Source of the DNA: Populus alba
Lineage: Eukaryota > Streptophyta > Magnoliopsida > Malpighiales > Salicaceae
Direction of reading: 5' to 3'
Assembly (NCBI RefSeq): GCF_005239225.2
Contig: NC_133297.1
Coordinates: forward strand, 10,652,147 to 10,716,146
Length of the DNA: 64,000 bases
Shown: piece by piece, positions 38,706 to 51,370 of the stretch
How the letters are laid out: each line of letters starts with the position of its first letter
Position numbering within the stretch: the first letter of the stretch is position 1
Notes under the pieces: model-generated
The model's database searches: none
Seen by the model: the letters and a program-made list of their open reading frames with translations, nothing else
What the model was told of the DNA's origin: nothing
Position numbers and translations under genes: made by a program

Positions 38706-39024
38706 TCTCAAATTCTTTCTTAAATATAAAATCAAGTCTCGATGCTCTAAAACCTTTTCGTATTTTTAATATTATAGGCTATATTGATGCATAGAATAAA
38801 CATAAATTACTATTTAACAGCTTGTTTTTTTTGTAAACAATGTGTCTCTTATTATTGAATTTATTTTTTTATTATTTGTTTGTGTTGGGAAAGATAATAT
38901 TATAAAAAAACAAGTTGTGTTCTATTTTACACGATAAAAGTAAAATGATAACAATGATGATGACAATAATGATAAAGAAGCCATAGTTAATGGTCAAGAA
39001 ATCAAATATTGGATTTATATAATA

Positions 39025-39045
39025 ATAGTAGTAGTAGTAGTAGTA
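39025..39045. repeat. (TAG)n microsatellite
   Basis: Seven TAG/GTA units. Confidence 0.85.
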
Positions 39046-39084
39046 AAAGAAGAATAAGTCATGGCTTATTTGTGTTATTTAAGA

Positions 39085-39270
39085 TCTGTTTGGGAGTGTG
39101 GTTAAGGTTACTCTTCAAAGTACTTTACTTAGAAATATATTAAAATAATATTTTATTTATTTTTAAAAAATTATTTTTGACATCAAAATATCAAAATAAT
39201 TTGAAACACCAAAAAATTATTAATTTGAAGAAAAAAATAATTTTTTAAAAAAAATAAAATAAAAACAAAT
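39085..39270. mobile_element. AT-rich TIR element, well-preserved left end
   Basis: It starts with tgtttgggagtgtggttaag and contains ttttgacatcaaaatatcaa, the clearest left end of the family in this window. The right TIR was not identified. Confidence 0.5.
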
Positions 39271-40820
39271 ATAATTTTAGTGACGAAAAAATACAAGTCT
39301 TATTTTCACCATAACGTAAGTGGAGAATGATTGAAATCTTGAAACTTAAGAGAGAAGATGTACGCACAGAAGCTTGGTCAAATGCTTAGGTATCTATAAG
39401 TTTTTTCCAGGGAAGCAAATGAAAGTTCTATCTTACTTTAATCCTCTCAATTATAAAATAATAAGAAAAAGTCTACTTTCATTGTATAGTTCAAAATCCT
39501 TTAAATATTCTATAGTCTAGCTAAAAGGTTGAAATTAGGGAGGGTGTTAAATGTGAACTTCCTCCTCTAATCCTACTTTTTCTCTCTCTTAATGGCATCT
39601 CTCTATAACATGTTTTCTAGATGTTGTTCATGGAGTTTAGGTAATTCTAGAGTCTCACGTGATATGCAGTGAGCCGAGTCAATAATTTTTAATATAAAAA
39701 AGATATTTACCAGTGATAGTGTTTTTAAATAAACAAGAAAAGTTTGAGATTGAAGTCATTAATTGGAACAAGTTCAATATGATCGATTAATTTAATAATA
39801 TAATCAAGAAAAAACAAACAAAATAAAAAATTAATGACTAATCGAAAAAAATGAATATTTATCAATATTATAAAAAAAATACATTTTAAATATTCTTAAA
39901 AAATCTCAAGAATTTCATAAAAATAATAATCAAAATAATAAGGAGCAAATATAGTAATAAGACATGAATTAAATAAAATAATGAGAGGTGATATTGAAAA
40001 ATAAAATAAATTGAGAAAATGAAAGAAAAAAAAATAAAAAGAATGAGGAATAAATTGGATAAAGAAATTAAATTATATAAAATGACAATGGATTAAATTT
40101 TAAAAAAAATCTACTTCAAAAAGCATTAAAAACAAAACAAATAAGCAATTAAAAAAAATAAGGATCAAAATTAATACATATGCAAATTGACATGACACAT
40201 TTAATTTTTTAAAGCATTGGCAAAAAAACCCGAGGCAAGGATAAAGAAAAGAGGGAGGAGAGGGAAAAAAAGTTCATTAGAGCGAAACCATTACGCCACC
40301 CTATACATGCGCACTACCACCATGAAGATGATGTCAGGACACTTCCAATGCCGTTGTAAAATGAGGCATTTGGCCTGAAGAGCATATGCTTCTCCCATTC
40401 AATAGCGAGCGCAAAAATTTTAAAAGTAATATTTATTAAAATATCAATTGTCCTTCCATCTACTTGATTATAATTAAAAAACCAAAATGAAGACATGAAT
40501 AAGCCCTTTGTTCATCAAATTAATTTTTTGTATCCTAAGTGTAATTTAGTAATTTTGTTATGCTTAAAAAAAATAAAAAGACAAAAAAGCCTTGGACACT
40601 AGTTTATATATATATATATATAATTCTTATAAGTGTATTTAAGTCATTTTATTGAGCTAAAAATATGAAAAGGCTACCTTGTCCCCACTTAATCTAATTA
40701 TAATCAATGGAACATGAAGAAAAGAACGTATCACCTCCAAAGCAAGTTAATTGGTTTTGTTTAAGAAAGAAAAAGCGATCATTTCATTATTCCAATTCAG
40801 AGTAAATTGTATCTTCAGCT
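39271..40820. other. AT-rich spacer
   Basis: No supported gene. 39720-40200 is a long A-rich stretch similar in texture to 54140-54600, possibly decayed retroelement sequence. Short TA runs lie near 40603-40622. Confidence 0.35.
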
Positions 40821-42640
40821 CACTACCAAAAAATTGTCAAACACTAACGACAATATTGACATAAAAAAAATATCATCGATAAATTAAAATAAAATTTACT
40901 AATGAAAAATTACATCATTGCTTTCAATAATAACCATTGGAAAAAATTATGTCAGTGAATACCGGGAATTACTAGTATTAAAAGAATAAAAAAAAATAGA
41001 CAGATATTCCCTTGTTAATTTTATCAGCAAATGTAATATATCAATATTTTTTTTATGGAATTACCAATGATAATTTACCATTACTAATTTTCATTGGGGA
41101 ATCTGTCAGTAATATTGAAGTTATAATTAGCATCATGACCCCCCCCTTCTCTTTTCCTGTTTCTTCTTCTTCTTTTTCATTCTATAAAAAACAACACCTT
41201 TCCCCCCTCCATTTTGACATAAACAACATGTAAGTTTGTTTTCCTTTCTTGCACAATAAAAAATTAAACAACAATGGATAAAGTTTGAATAATTAATGTT
41301 AATGAATAAATTGAAATTCAGGTTTACAAATGTTAAGGTTGCTCACACGATAACATCGAAGATGAAATCATTAATGGAAGTGTCTTTATTTTAATGGAGT
41401 CAGGTTTCCAAAAATTCTCAATGGAAACCTATGATTTATACTTGGTTCGAAAAGTTTAAGGTTACTATATATATAAATAAACAATTAATTAGGTAACAAT
41501 GACGTAGCTAGGTAAGTGTGGGAGAATCACAATGTCATTAATTAGGTAACATTGAATTCAAATTTTGATATTTAAAAAAATATTAAAAAAAATTTTGTTA
41601 TCTTATTTAATTTTTTTTATGAGCCGAGTTGCATGATTTCTAATACGATGCCTAGAAAAAAGCAAATAAGTATGCAAAAGATAAAAGTCTTTCAGGCTGA
41701 GAAGACGTGTCCATGTGGAGAGATTTCAAACCTCCACACATCATGGAGGGTATCTGGGATGCTTATCTCCAACACGTGATGTCAGAGCGTTTTTTAAGGC
41801 GATCATCATTTAGTTCAGAGAACCGAACAGAGAGATTTATGTTTCCATTACCCACACATACTGGTGGATCCATTCTATTCATTTCACTTACAAAACGAAT
41901 GGTAAGATTTTGTTTTATATGATAATTCTTTTTAAAATTGTTGTATTATATAAAAATATTTAACCAACAATATCTTTCTTTTACAGGTTATTATGCTTAG
42001 GCACGATCCAAGACCGATGGCAAACAAAAGAAAAGCAAACAGAAAGAGGTGCAGTAACTTATAGATAACCGAGTCAAGAAGTTTGTGGCAAGTAGGATTT
42101 GAACATATTTTTTAGTTATTTTTTTATATTTGATGATTTTTTTCCAAGAAACATATAACACTCAATTATACAAGAGATACAAGGATAATCATTTGATCCA
42201 TCTAGTACTCAATCCAGATTTGTAGTTGGAGGCTAGATTTACCGGTTGACCTAATAGAAATCAGATTTACAATGTCTTCAACATTACAACCGAGGATATA
42301 CGGGTGTGTTGTAGTGTCTCAATCATTAGGACCCCGCAATCCAGATCGAGCCAACAATCACCAGTCCGTCAATGGATTTTTCACTAGTCCATCATTCCAT
42401 CAGTAACATACATATAATTATAATTCTTTGATGGATTAGTTTCATCGATAACATAACATAATCACAGGTGAATTTATAAATAAGATTATTGCCAGTAGAT
42501 TTATTTGTCTAGCATGATAATTTCATTGATGAATCCATCAATGACTATATTCCTAATGGAATGACCATCATGATAGAAATCATCATTGACATTTTTCCAT
42601 CGGCTAATATATTTTTATTTTGTCCAAAATCTCAATTCAT
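40821..42640 (+). mobile_element. Decayed CACTA (En/Spm)-type element
   Basis: It begins with a CACTA-type terminus (cactaccaaaaaattgtcaa). Both sides carry many short subterminal-type motifs around catcattg / catcgat / tcatcaatg. Between them lie relics of the plant transposase-associated protein often found in CACTA elements: HIMEGIWDAYLQHVMSERFL and HTGGSILFISLTKRM (41707-41922), then RIYGCV near 42296 after stops. The matching right terminus was not found, so the 3' boundary is a guess. Non-functional. Confidence 0.5.
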
Positions 42641-43294
42641 GCAACAGGCGAGGTGAGGATTTAAAACTCCACCGAATTTTTCAAGAAAGAAGAGGAGAGA
42701 CATGTCGAATTTTCATGGTGGCCAATTGCCCATTTCACCAGCTCTGGTTAAACCTAGAAACAATTGATGTGATTCAAAGCTAGCAGCAGCAGAGCCATGT
42801 TCAATGCCCTATAAATACATGGAATCATCTTGGTCTCCAAATCTTTCTATTAATTTATTCACTTCATCGACAGACGCAGCAGTTATCTGGAAACCCAACT
42901 TGGACTGCATCGGTTCCCTGGTCTTTCTAGCTTCATTTTTTAGGTCAATAATTCCACGTGTACGGTCCTCGTTCTCTGAAATCTTTTTTTTTCCCTCCCC
43001 GTCCTCGCTGCTAAAGGTTCGTGATTGATTATATATATGACTTCCATGATTAAGAAATAAAGCTAAAGGCAAGCGAATCAAGCAGAGAGCGTAACTCTAC
43101 GACAGAATCACATTTATGTTCTTCTTCAAATCTTTTTTTTTTTCTTGGCGGTAACAATATTTTTCAGTCAAATTTTACACGATCCATCCAAACAAGGAGA
43201 GCATATCTATCAAGATAGGTCTAAAATAGCACATATGCCTCTCTCTTTTTCATATGTAGATAAGTTAAATCTTTTTCATGCTCAAAGGTAGCTT
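42641..43294. other. Spacer with moderate composition
   Basis: Small open frames on both strands at 42800-43080 have no recognised product. A T-run lies at about 43130-43143. Confidence 0.35.
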
Positions 43295-43490
43295 TTTTAG
43301 AAGGTGTTTGGAATGGTATTTTTTTTAGATTTAATTTTTTTTTATTAAGATTATTTTTTATTTTTGTGGGTTGTCTTTATGTTTTATGTCAAAAACATTT
43401 TTTTAAAAAATAAAAAATATATTTCAATAAATTTCCGAGTAAAAAAACACTTTAAAAAAATAATTATTACCGTATTTTTAAACACGAGTT
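43295..43490. mobile_element. Diverged AT-rich TIR element
   Basis: It opens aaggtgtttggaatgg and closes aaaacactttaaaaaaataa then ttattaccg. Confidence 0.45.
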
Positions 43491-43766
43491 GATAAATTAA
43501 AGATATGATCTTCTTGAAAAATCAATAACAAAACTTGAATATATATATTCCCCGTTTGAATCAATCCTTAGAGCATTGTTTATATGTTTTTTTATATATA
43601 AAAATTATTGAGTTTTTTTATCAATATAAATATCTCTTCTTCTTTTTTAAGGAGTTCAAAAGTTTTATTATTTTTAGAATTCAGTCCATCCAAAGATGGC
43701 AATTACCTCCCAATAAAAGAGGTTGTGGGTTTTCTAAAATACTTGGAGATAAGAAGTCTAGGATAC

Positions 43767-44807
43767 TGTTTGGTAATGTGGCTGCGGATGAGGTTTACCA
43801 GTAGCCACACATTTTAATGTTTGGTAAAGAAAACAAAACTAATTTTGCTTGGTAGGGCCCATTAATTTTTGCTACCTAGCCGCAGGATTGGAGAATTTCG
43901 CTGCTTCTCATGGTTATTTTTAGAAACAGTGGAGCCATGCTTTACTGTCGCAATGTTTCAGTTTTTTTTTTTTTGAAAAAACCATTGAGAAAAGTTTAGT
44001 TTTTTTTTCCCTCGAAAAACCAATGTAGTTAATTGTGAACAATATTTTTTTTTGTTTTTTTAAAATTAATTTAAGGTGAATTAAATTTACGCGTACTGTA
44101 ATCTCAATTTTATTCCTGATAATATTTTACCTAATTTTATTGCACGCTCAAAAAATCATGGAAACTATATGGAAACTATAGTTCTGTCGAATGACTTTTG
44201 TACGTAAAGAAATTGTAAATTTTTTTAAAAAAATTGTGTTTTACTCTAAAAACTAGTATTTAATATTATTTAATTACACTGCATAAATTAAAAAAGATAT
44301 CGTATGATGACGTAGCATTTGTGGAATTTGATCGCAATTCCAATAATAAAGATATCACAATCTTTATTATTTAATAACACTACATAAATTAAAAAATTCA
44401 GTTTTTATTGTTACGTGCTTAAGAAACCATAAAAAATATAGTCATTGTTGGATAGATTTCGTATGTAATAACATTGCACATAGTTTAATGGAATAATAAA
44501 AAAAATATTTGATATCAATATTATTTATTTCATGATGTAATAACAGTAGTTAAATCTACAATATTTAAATTAAAAATCATTAATATATATATATATATAT
44601 ATTAATTATTTTATAACCTCAATTTGAAAAAGCATTTTTTTAATTAAACACATTAAACTATTTTTTTGTTCAACTTTAATTTCAATCACAGTTTTAACCA
44701 AACATATATTTTTTTCAAATCAACCTCAACTAAAAGTACTTTTTTATAAAACAACTTTTTTAAAACCACAACCATAACAACAACCGCAATACCAAACACA
44801 CTCTAAA
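43767..44807. mobile_element. Long TIR element (about 1.04 kb) of the same TIR type
   Basis: The left end tactgtttggtaatgtggct is the inverted counterpart of the right end accgcaataccaaacacact. Inside are paired regions (aaccacaaccataacaacaa near the right end) and a non-coding AT-rich body. It is the largest member of the family here. Confidence 0.55.
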
Positions 44808-46435
44808 TAAGCATGGATTTGCCAAGTAATTCTAAAAACAATTATTGTTTTAAAGAGTGTATATAATCGGCTGTATAAACCATGAAGGTCGTAATGATCT
44901 TTAAATTATTAATAATCAAAAACACAAATAAGTTTTTATTGAGCATGTACATACAAAAAAAAAAAAAAAAAATTAATCAATAAACCTTCAGGATTTAATT
45001 CCTTCTAAACTATAAAGTTTAGAAGCAATAAATTATAAAAATACCTAAACAAATATATATTTGTGATGACGGGTAACATTTCATATCCTTAGAAATTAGC
45101 ACTGGAAAAAAAATCAATAAAAATATATATATTTATTTACAAGAGTATTATTATATTCGTGATAAAAACTATACAACCCCTGAAAGTTAAAAACAACTAA
45201 AATGCTACTAGAGCAGTACTAAATTATTTTAATAAAAAAAAATTCGTTGGCTCTATTTGAAAAAAAGAGTCCTTGCTAGTTTTCATGTAATTATAAAAAT
45301 GCCATAAATTACAATATTTAGCAATAATTTCCAACCACATTCAAGCATGCAATATCAAGCGAAAAATTCAACATCCTCCCCAACATATCCTCTTTTATTT
45401 TCACCAAATTTCATCAAATAAACATGTCAAACCTGGAAAAATTCTACATTTCCTTTTCAAATAAAGCAACCCAACCAATTTTCATCATAACTTATAAATA
45501 ACATCTCAAAAACTCCTATTCCAGTTTCACCAAATTTCCACAATCAACACAACCACAATACAAAGTTATTACAAACATGACATTATCTTATCACGTGTTA
45601 ATAGCATACAAAGTTGGTACAATTTGAATGGACTAAAAATCAAAAATATAAAATGCATGAAATGTGGGGGGAGCTACAATCAGGATATCAAAAATAGGAG
45701 TTATTAAAAACAAGTTATTTTATATGTGCAGTAATAAGTCATGTGAAAATATTTTTATTTACTGGTACAAATCTATAAATAAAATTAAATTAACCACAAG
45801 AAAGGAAGAAGGTGTTAATGATGCTCACCGAAGTGAGGAAATTAAAAGATGAATTAGATAGAGTCTACATCAAGAATCACAATCTAGAAATTACATTAGC
45901 AAGAGGAAATTCTTTTTCATGGGTCTGGTGTGGCCTTGGCCTCCCAAAGTTTTGAAGATTTTTCGAAATCCCCCCTGAGGTTGCATATGATTTTAAATAA
46001 ATTCTACAAAATGCCCCCTCGAATTAAAAGTTATACACAATCTTGTCCTCCCAAATGCCACGTCCTGAACTAGTCCCTGTCTTTTATACAAGAAAGACGG
46101 GAAAATGGCTGCCAAGCTAAGCTGTGTGAGATCTCAATCAACACCCGTACCTCGGAGAATATCTATGCGGCAACATCAGCTACAGCAGTGTCTTAAGCAC
46201 TACACCGTAACGTGGAGTGTTTAGAGGAATGGCAGGAGAGCAAAGCATCTGTGAACATTCAAAGAAGGGGTGAAGTTGCATGTGTTTTGCTTTCAGAGAA
46301 AGCTACCTCTTAGTGCTTTTGCGTTGGAACAACAGCAAAGGAAAGACATATAATATTAATATACAAAAGGGAAGGCTATTAAACCACCAGCATTATTCTG
46401 GTGTTGACCCCACCTGGTATGATACAGCTTGTTGC
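44808..46435. other. Spacer upstream of HIPP
   Basis: AT-rich. The block at about 45955-46110 (ccccctgaggttgcatatga, then tgccccctcgaattaaaag) has the look of a transposon terminal region but no partner was found. Confidence 0.35.
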
Positions 46436-46444
46436 ATATAAATA
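46436..46444 (+). promoter_or_regulatory. TATA box of the HIPP gene
   Basis: CATATAAATA about 125 bp before the start codon. Confidence 0.6.
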
Positions 46445-46566
46445 CAGCTTCAACATTTAACGAGAACAGGCAAAAACCTCATCCTTGTTCTGTTCCTCTC
46501 CGGTGGTTTATATCCCCAGGCTTCCAGCTTTTACTCCGGTGACACGCCTTGGTCAGCACAGGATTC

Positions 46567-47525
46567 ATGGCTAAGGAAGCAGAATTGAAGGTTCAAATTC
46601 TTGAAAACATCTCCACGTGCATGTTTCTTCAGTTTTGTACTCTTAGAATCGCCTCGGCTTTCTTTTGTTTTTGATTTATACCTCGCTAACAAGGAAGGTC
46701 TAAAACCAAGTTTCATTTTACTTCGCTTCAGAAGATTGAGCTCAAGGTATCTGTCAACTGCTGTGATGGCTGCAAGAGGAAAGTTAAGAAGGCCTTGCAA
46801 GGTGTTGAAGGTAATGAAAAGAGTAGTGCCTCAGAAAGTTCGTGTCCATTTTTCGTGAAGAGTCTTTCCCCCCCTCCCAGGCTAATTTGGATGAAACTTT
46901 GGTTTCAGGTGTTCTAAAGACCGAAATCGATCCACTGCATCCCAAGGTGACAGTCCTGGGAAATGTGAATCCACAAATTTTAATCAAAAGACTCTTGAAA
47001 ACTGGAAAACAAGCAGAACTGTGGAGTAGTGGGAATCAGAATGCGGGAAAAGAAAAGAAAGAAGCGGATATGCTGGTTGAAAAAGAGAAAGACAAGTCAA
47101 AATCTGAGTGTGAGCAAACGAAGTCTCCAGATTCATGTGTCAAGGTAACTGACAAGAACAGAGAGACTAAAAATGGTGGGGATGGAGGTGAGAATAAAGC
47201 TTCAAAGGACTATAATGAGACAGAAGTCAGTGTTAAGTCTAGCACTCCTGAAGTGGTTAAAAGTGAAAATCCTGTCCCTCCACGTCCAGAAGTCGACAAT
47301 TTCAGGACTTACAATCAATATTGTTACAAGGTTGAGCCTTACGCAATTGCACTTCCCTTTTATGCCATTCCTCCGTACACTGTTCCTCCTGTGAACCCCA
47401 CAGGTTTTGGTCAGGAATACTTCCTTTACGAGAGGCCAGTATTTCAACCACCAGTCCAGACGCCAACAGTAAGAGTTGAGGATTACTTCAGCGATGAAAA
47501 TACTGTGGGATGCCATGTGATGTGA
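46567..47525 (+). CDS. Heavy-metal-associated isoprenylated plant protein (HIPP)
   Basis: CDS join(46567..46590, 46732..46810, 46909..47525), 239 aa. Exon 1 encodes only MAKEAELK. The HMA domain (residues 1 to about 70) carries the metal-binding CxxC in VNCCDGCKRKVKKALQGVEG. A Lys/Glu-rich linker follows, then a Pro/Tyr-rich region (YAIALPFYAIPPYTVPP). The protein ends GCHVM, a CaaX box whose final Met favours farnesylation. HIPPs are plant-specific metallochaperone-like proteins tied to metal homeostasis, stress and pathogen responses. The partner and metal are unknown here. The tiny first exon is easily missed by gene finders. Confidence 0.9.
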
Positions 47526-49804
47526 GACCTCCGCACCATGCACTGAAGATCAGCAGAAAGGGGTGACCAGCTCACTCGCATTGACTCGACTGAATGGGAT
47601 AGTTAGCTAGCATTTTTGTAGTCCGTCTAATGAGTTTCTTTCTTTCTTCTTTTTGTGTTTTTTTTTTTTCTTCTCTTCTTTTCAGGCAAATAGAACTTTT
47701 CTTATGCAAATTACTGTAATACTTGAAACTTTCTCCCAGCTACTTTGAGCTCGTCTCTGTTCCAGGTTTTTTCTCCATGGATGTTCGCAAAGCTCTGCTC
47801 TGCTTCACTCCCACTAGCCCCCAGGAACCATTTTGGAGGAATCCTGGCCCCCAATCTCTTCTAAGGCCGAGACCAAAAGTGATTCGTATAACAGATGACT
47901 TGTTCAGGGATTTTGTATGAAGTTTTCAGCAAGGTTTTTAAAAATACTAATAGAGGATTCCTTCGATTTTATATAGAGAACAGCTAGAGGCATCCCAATT
48001 TCCCTTCGATTTTATATAGTCAACAGCTAGAGGCATCCCAATTTCCCGGTAATATTATTGCTGAGCAAAAGCCACAATTGTTTATTGAAAAAGTTGCACT
48101 AAAACATTCCATCTTAGCTTAAGTGCCCCATAACCCAAAAGCAAATACCAAATCTAACTAATGAAGGTGGTCATTTTCCACCTCTAATCCACCTTTGGAA
48201 CAAATTCTGGCACTTGGGACTTCTGTAGAATAGAAAGATTTTGACCGAGTTGCGAAGACATTTTACATTCAAATCAAGCTAGACAACCATAAAATCTAAT
48301 ATGCCGGCATATTCTGGGTTAGCTATTCAAGCAAACAGTAAAGATGGACTCATTAGAGGTGGGCAGAAGTGCTATTCCTGCATTTGTCTATTATGAAAGA
48401 GAGCAGCGAACAATATACAACAGTTCATATCCGCGTGCCAAAGTCAAGCCATGGTTACACGCACTCTGGTTTGGATCTGTACACTATCTTACTACAAGAC
48501 ATTAATGAGAGGAAACAGAGCTTTTGGTAGATGTAAAAACAAATCTAGAAGAAAACATAAAACAGAGATCATTTAGAGTAAGATTATCCACAATTGCCAG
48601 CAGCTATAACAGAAATAGCACAATATATAATGTTGATGGTGACAAAGTTGAATGCTGCCAACTGCATGAACCCCGTTCTAGAGCTGCCAACACAACCTTC
48701 CATTGCCCTGAAAAACATAATTGTAGTCCCCTTCTAACAGTGAACTGACTAGACTAACCTGCATATATCCAACAAACCTTATTTGACTCATCTAACCAGC
48801 TATCGATGCTATCCCAAGTTCGTCCTTCATAATGTTATCATGCAAGTGACAAAATATTTGCTCCACCACCTTGACCGAAAACAATTTTCCCACACCATCC
48901 ATACAGCCTTATTTAAAACCAACATATCCCGCCCATACCTCAATCACATAATGTAACATCTCCAAACCTACACCTGTACTGAGGAACACTAAACTAGTGA
49001 GAAATGGCAAGCTTACGAGCTTTGCAATATCAGATGATACGAAGATAACACTTGCTGCTACTGCTCAACATTGAAAAACCTCCAATACATTACCCAATTG
49101 CACTTTTACCAGTTACAGAAGACGAGTCTGAAATGCCTAATTCATTGCAAGACCAAATTTATGTTGTGGTATGGTCCTTAATCACTTCATTGCGCAAAGT
49201 ATCAAGCAATAATTCCTACATTTGAAACTGCAACCAATCTCCATCTTACCACACGAAAGAAAATCTTGAATTCTTCAATTCAGAATGACCTCAGCTACAA
49301 TCATAAATCATAATGGTAGTATCCCACAAAAGCTTGTCTCTTATACAACAAGATAACAGAGAGGAAGGGACATAAAGACCATAATGCAGGAAATCATGTA
49401 AACTATAAAGCATAGCAGCCCATAGCTGCGAGCCTCCTCTACAAAAATCTAAGGAGAGAACAGAAATTCAATATAACAACTTCTCTTCATCTTCCTAATC
49501 GATATCCTACAATCAATTGATAGTTGAACCACAAATTACCATTATACTACTCTACTAGTCCAAGTTTCTTTAGATTATTGAACGAGCTGGTTCAGTTTCC
49601 TAATTTTTGCAAATCGAAGGGGTAAAGACACGAGAATAATATTAAGATACACAAACCACTAGTATAAAAAAAAAAATTAAGAAGTTAGATTTTAAAAGAA
49701 CAGTCAGATAGCAACAACTAACTTCAGCGTTTTTATTTTTCGTTTTATTTTACCACAACGGAGGTTCTACATAGAAAAACTAAAGTCCTGCCTAGCAAAT
49801 TCGA
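47526..49804. other. Convergent 3' flanks of HIPP and LWD
   Basis: HIPP 3' UTR, then 2.3 kb without a supported gene. The open frame at 47723-47920 has no recognised product. A 43-bp tandem repeat lies at 47960-48045. Confidence 0.4.
47960..48045. repeat. 43-bp tandem duplication (two units)
   Basis: Units 47960-48002 and 48003-48045 share ccttcgattttatatag and cagctagaggcatccc, with a two-base difference (ga/tc). Confidence 0.9.
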
Positions 49805-50845
49805 TCAAACCCTGAGAATTTGAAGCTTGGTAGAGAAAGCAATAGCAACCCAATCAGGCTGCGAAGACGACCACTGAAGCTGCTCGATTTCAGCACCAGC
49901 AGTGTAAGCAAGAATGGGGTCCAATCCACCCTCAACAGGCTGACCCATCGAAGAAAGATCCCAAATCAATGCCTGTGAATCATCCCCAGCAGTACAAATG
50001 TGGCAAGAACTATGAGGGGCCCAAGCAACAGCATTAACACTAGCATGATGCCTCTGCAATTCCACCACTGGAAGAGTTGGGAAGCGAATATCCAACACCA
50101 CAACCTTAGCACTGTCCATGATGATCGTCGCCATGTACCTCGGATCCTGCTTGTTCCAACCTAGTCTCACCAAAGGCGTGTCGGGCTCCGAACTCTCGTA
50201 GATTATCGTCGAGTGCTCCTTATCCCGTAAATCGAAAACCCTAACCGACCCGTCGGCTGAAACCGAAGCGAAAACCCCAACACCACCCCATGCGATGTCG
50301 TATACCTCCTTGTCGTGAGCGATTAACTGTGTATCAACAGTCTCCTTCTCGATATCCCAGATGGTGCATGTCGTGTCGATGCTGGATGTCCCAATTCGCC
50401 GAGGCTCCGCCTCGTTCCAGTCAAAGGAAGTCAAAGGCCCGCAAAACTCGCTGTTCTTGTTGCCGTTTAACAGGCTTTTGAGCTCCACGCGCGGCTGTTC
50501 ATCGTTTATGCGCCACACGCGCAGGAAGTCGCTGGACGTTGCGAGGAGGTCAGGTTTTTGGCACTCCTTGTCTGGAATGAAAATGGTCTTCGTAGGTGGA
50601 TAAGGGTGCTCGAAAGACAGGTTCGGGTCGGATCGGATCTCTCCGTTGGAGTCATCCAGCTGAACAATCTCGACCCGGTTTGGGTACTGTTCTAGGAGGC
50701 TGGCTATGGCAAGGCGGTACTTCTTGTCACGGCGGACGCTCCAGTTCATAGCGTAGATGTGCCATGGTGCCTCGTACGTGTAGATCTCAGATCGTTTTTG
50801 TTGCTCGTCCGACCCGTCTTGATTCGGATCGCTGCTAGCTCCCAT
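49805..50845 (-). CDS. LWD1: WD40 protein LIGHT-REGULATED WD (LWD1/LWD2), AN11 family
   Basis: Single-exon gene. The start at 50845 ([11 protein letters not shown]) gives 346 aa, the Arabidopsis LWD1 length; the longer open frame upstream is 5' UTR. The conserved N-terminus is [22 protein letters not shown] repeats appear as [49 protein letters not shown] and [20 protein letters not shown], and the end is [13 protein letters not shown] proteins are nuclear co-activators of the circadian clock that act with TCP factors on CCA1, and set period and photoperiodic flowering. The AN11/TTG1-related fold is a seven-blade propeller. GAPA lies 12 kb to the left, as LWD genes adjoin GAPA genes in Arabidopsis. 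Confidence 0.95.
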   Translation of the reverse strand: MGASSDPNQDGSDEQQKRSEIYTYEAPWHIYAMNWSVRRDKKYRLAIASLLEQYPNRVEIVQLDDSNGEIRSDPNLSFEHPYPPTKTIFIPDKECQKPDLLATSSDFLRVWRINDEQPRVELKSLLNGNKNSEFCGPLTSFDWNEAEPRRIGTSSIDTTCTIWDIEKETVDTQLIAHDKEVYDIAWGGVGVFASVSADGSVRVFDLRDKEHSTIIYESSEPDTPLVRLGWNKQDPRYMATIIMDSAKVVVLDIRFPTLPVVELQRHHASVNAVAWAPHSSCHICTAGDDSQALIWDLSSMGQPVEGGLDPILAYTAGAEIEQLQWSSSQPDWVAIAFSTKLQILRV

Positions 50846-51010
50846 TTTCTGTACTGGAAAAAAAAAAATAACCAAAAAAAAAAAAACCCGCAGCAGCAGC
50901 AGAAGGGGGGGGGGGAGGGAGGGAGAGAGAGGGAGGGAGGGAGGGAGGGAGCAGTGATGAAATGAATCGAGCGTGTGGAGATTAAGGGAAATCGGATTCT
51001 TTTCATTTGT
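50846..51010. promoter_or_regulatory. LWD 5' UTR with G-rich/C-rich tract
   Basis: The + strand at 50906-50951 is a G-run followed by GGGA/GA repeats (template strand). The mRNA therefore carries a CCCTCCC-type pyrimidine tract and a CTG repeat next to two T-rich runs, just before the start codon. Confidence 0.6.
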
Positions 51011-51370
51011 CTGTAAAGGAAAGGTCAAAGTCAATTTGTAACTATAAATATAATAAAAAGTCTACCTCGTGATTTTCCATCTCACCCTTTTTTTTTAATT
51101 GAAAAAAAAATGGAAAACTATTAAGAATATCCAATATTTCTAGCAGGATAACATTTATTTTTTATTTTATTTTTTTCAAAAACTACACTTTATATGCGAC
51201 AAAGATGCGCGTGTCCTTATCTGTTGTCAGAAACATAACCTCTCTCCTCTCCTCAGCCGAAATCCTTTTTTCTACTCTCTCTTCCAGACAACACATCACC
51301 TTACCACCACCGCCATCAGCCTCCTCCCCACCCCATCACAACACTCACACCTCAACAGCATCCTCAATAC
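51011..51370. other. LWD upstream region
   Basis: Likely LWD promoter. The plus-strand open frame at 51205-51429 has no recognised product. Confidence 0.4.
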
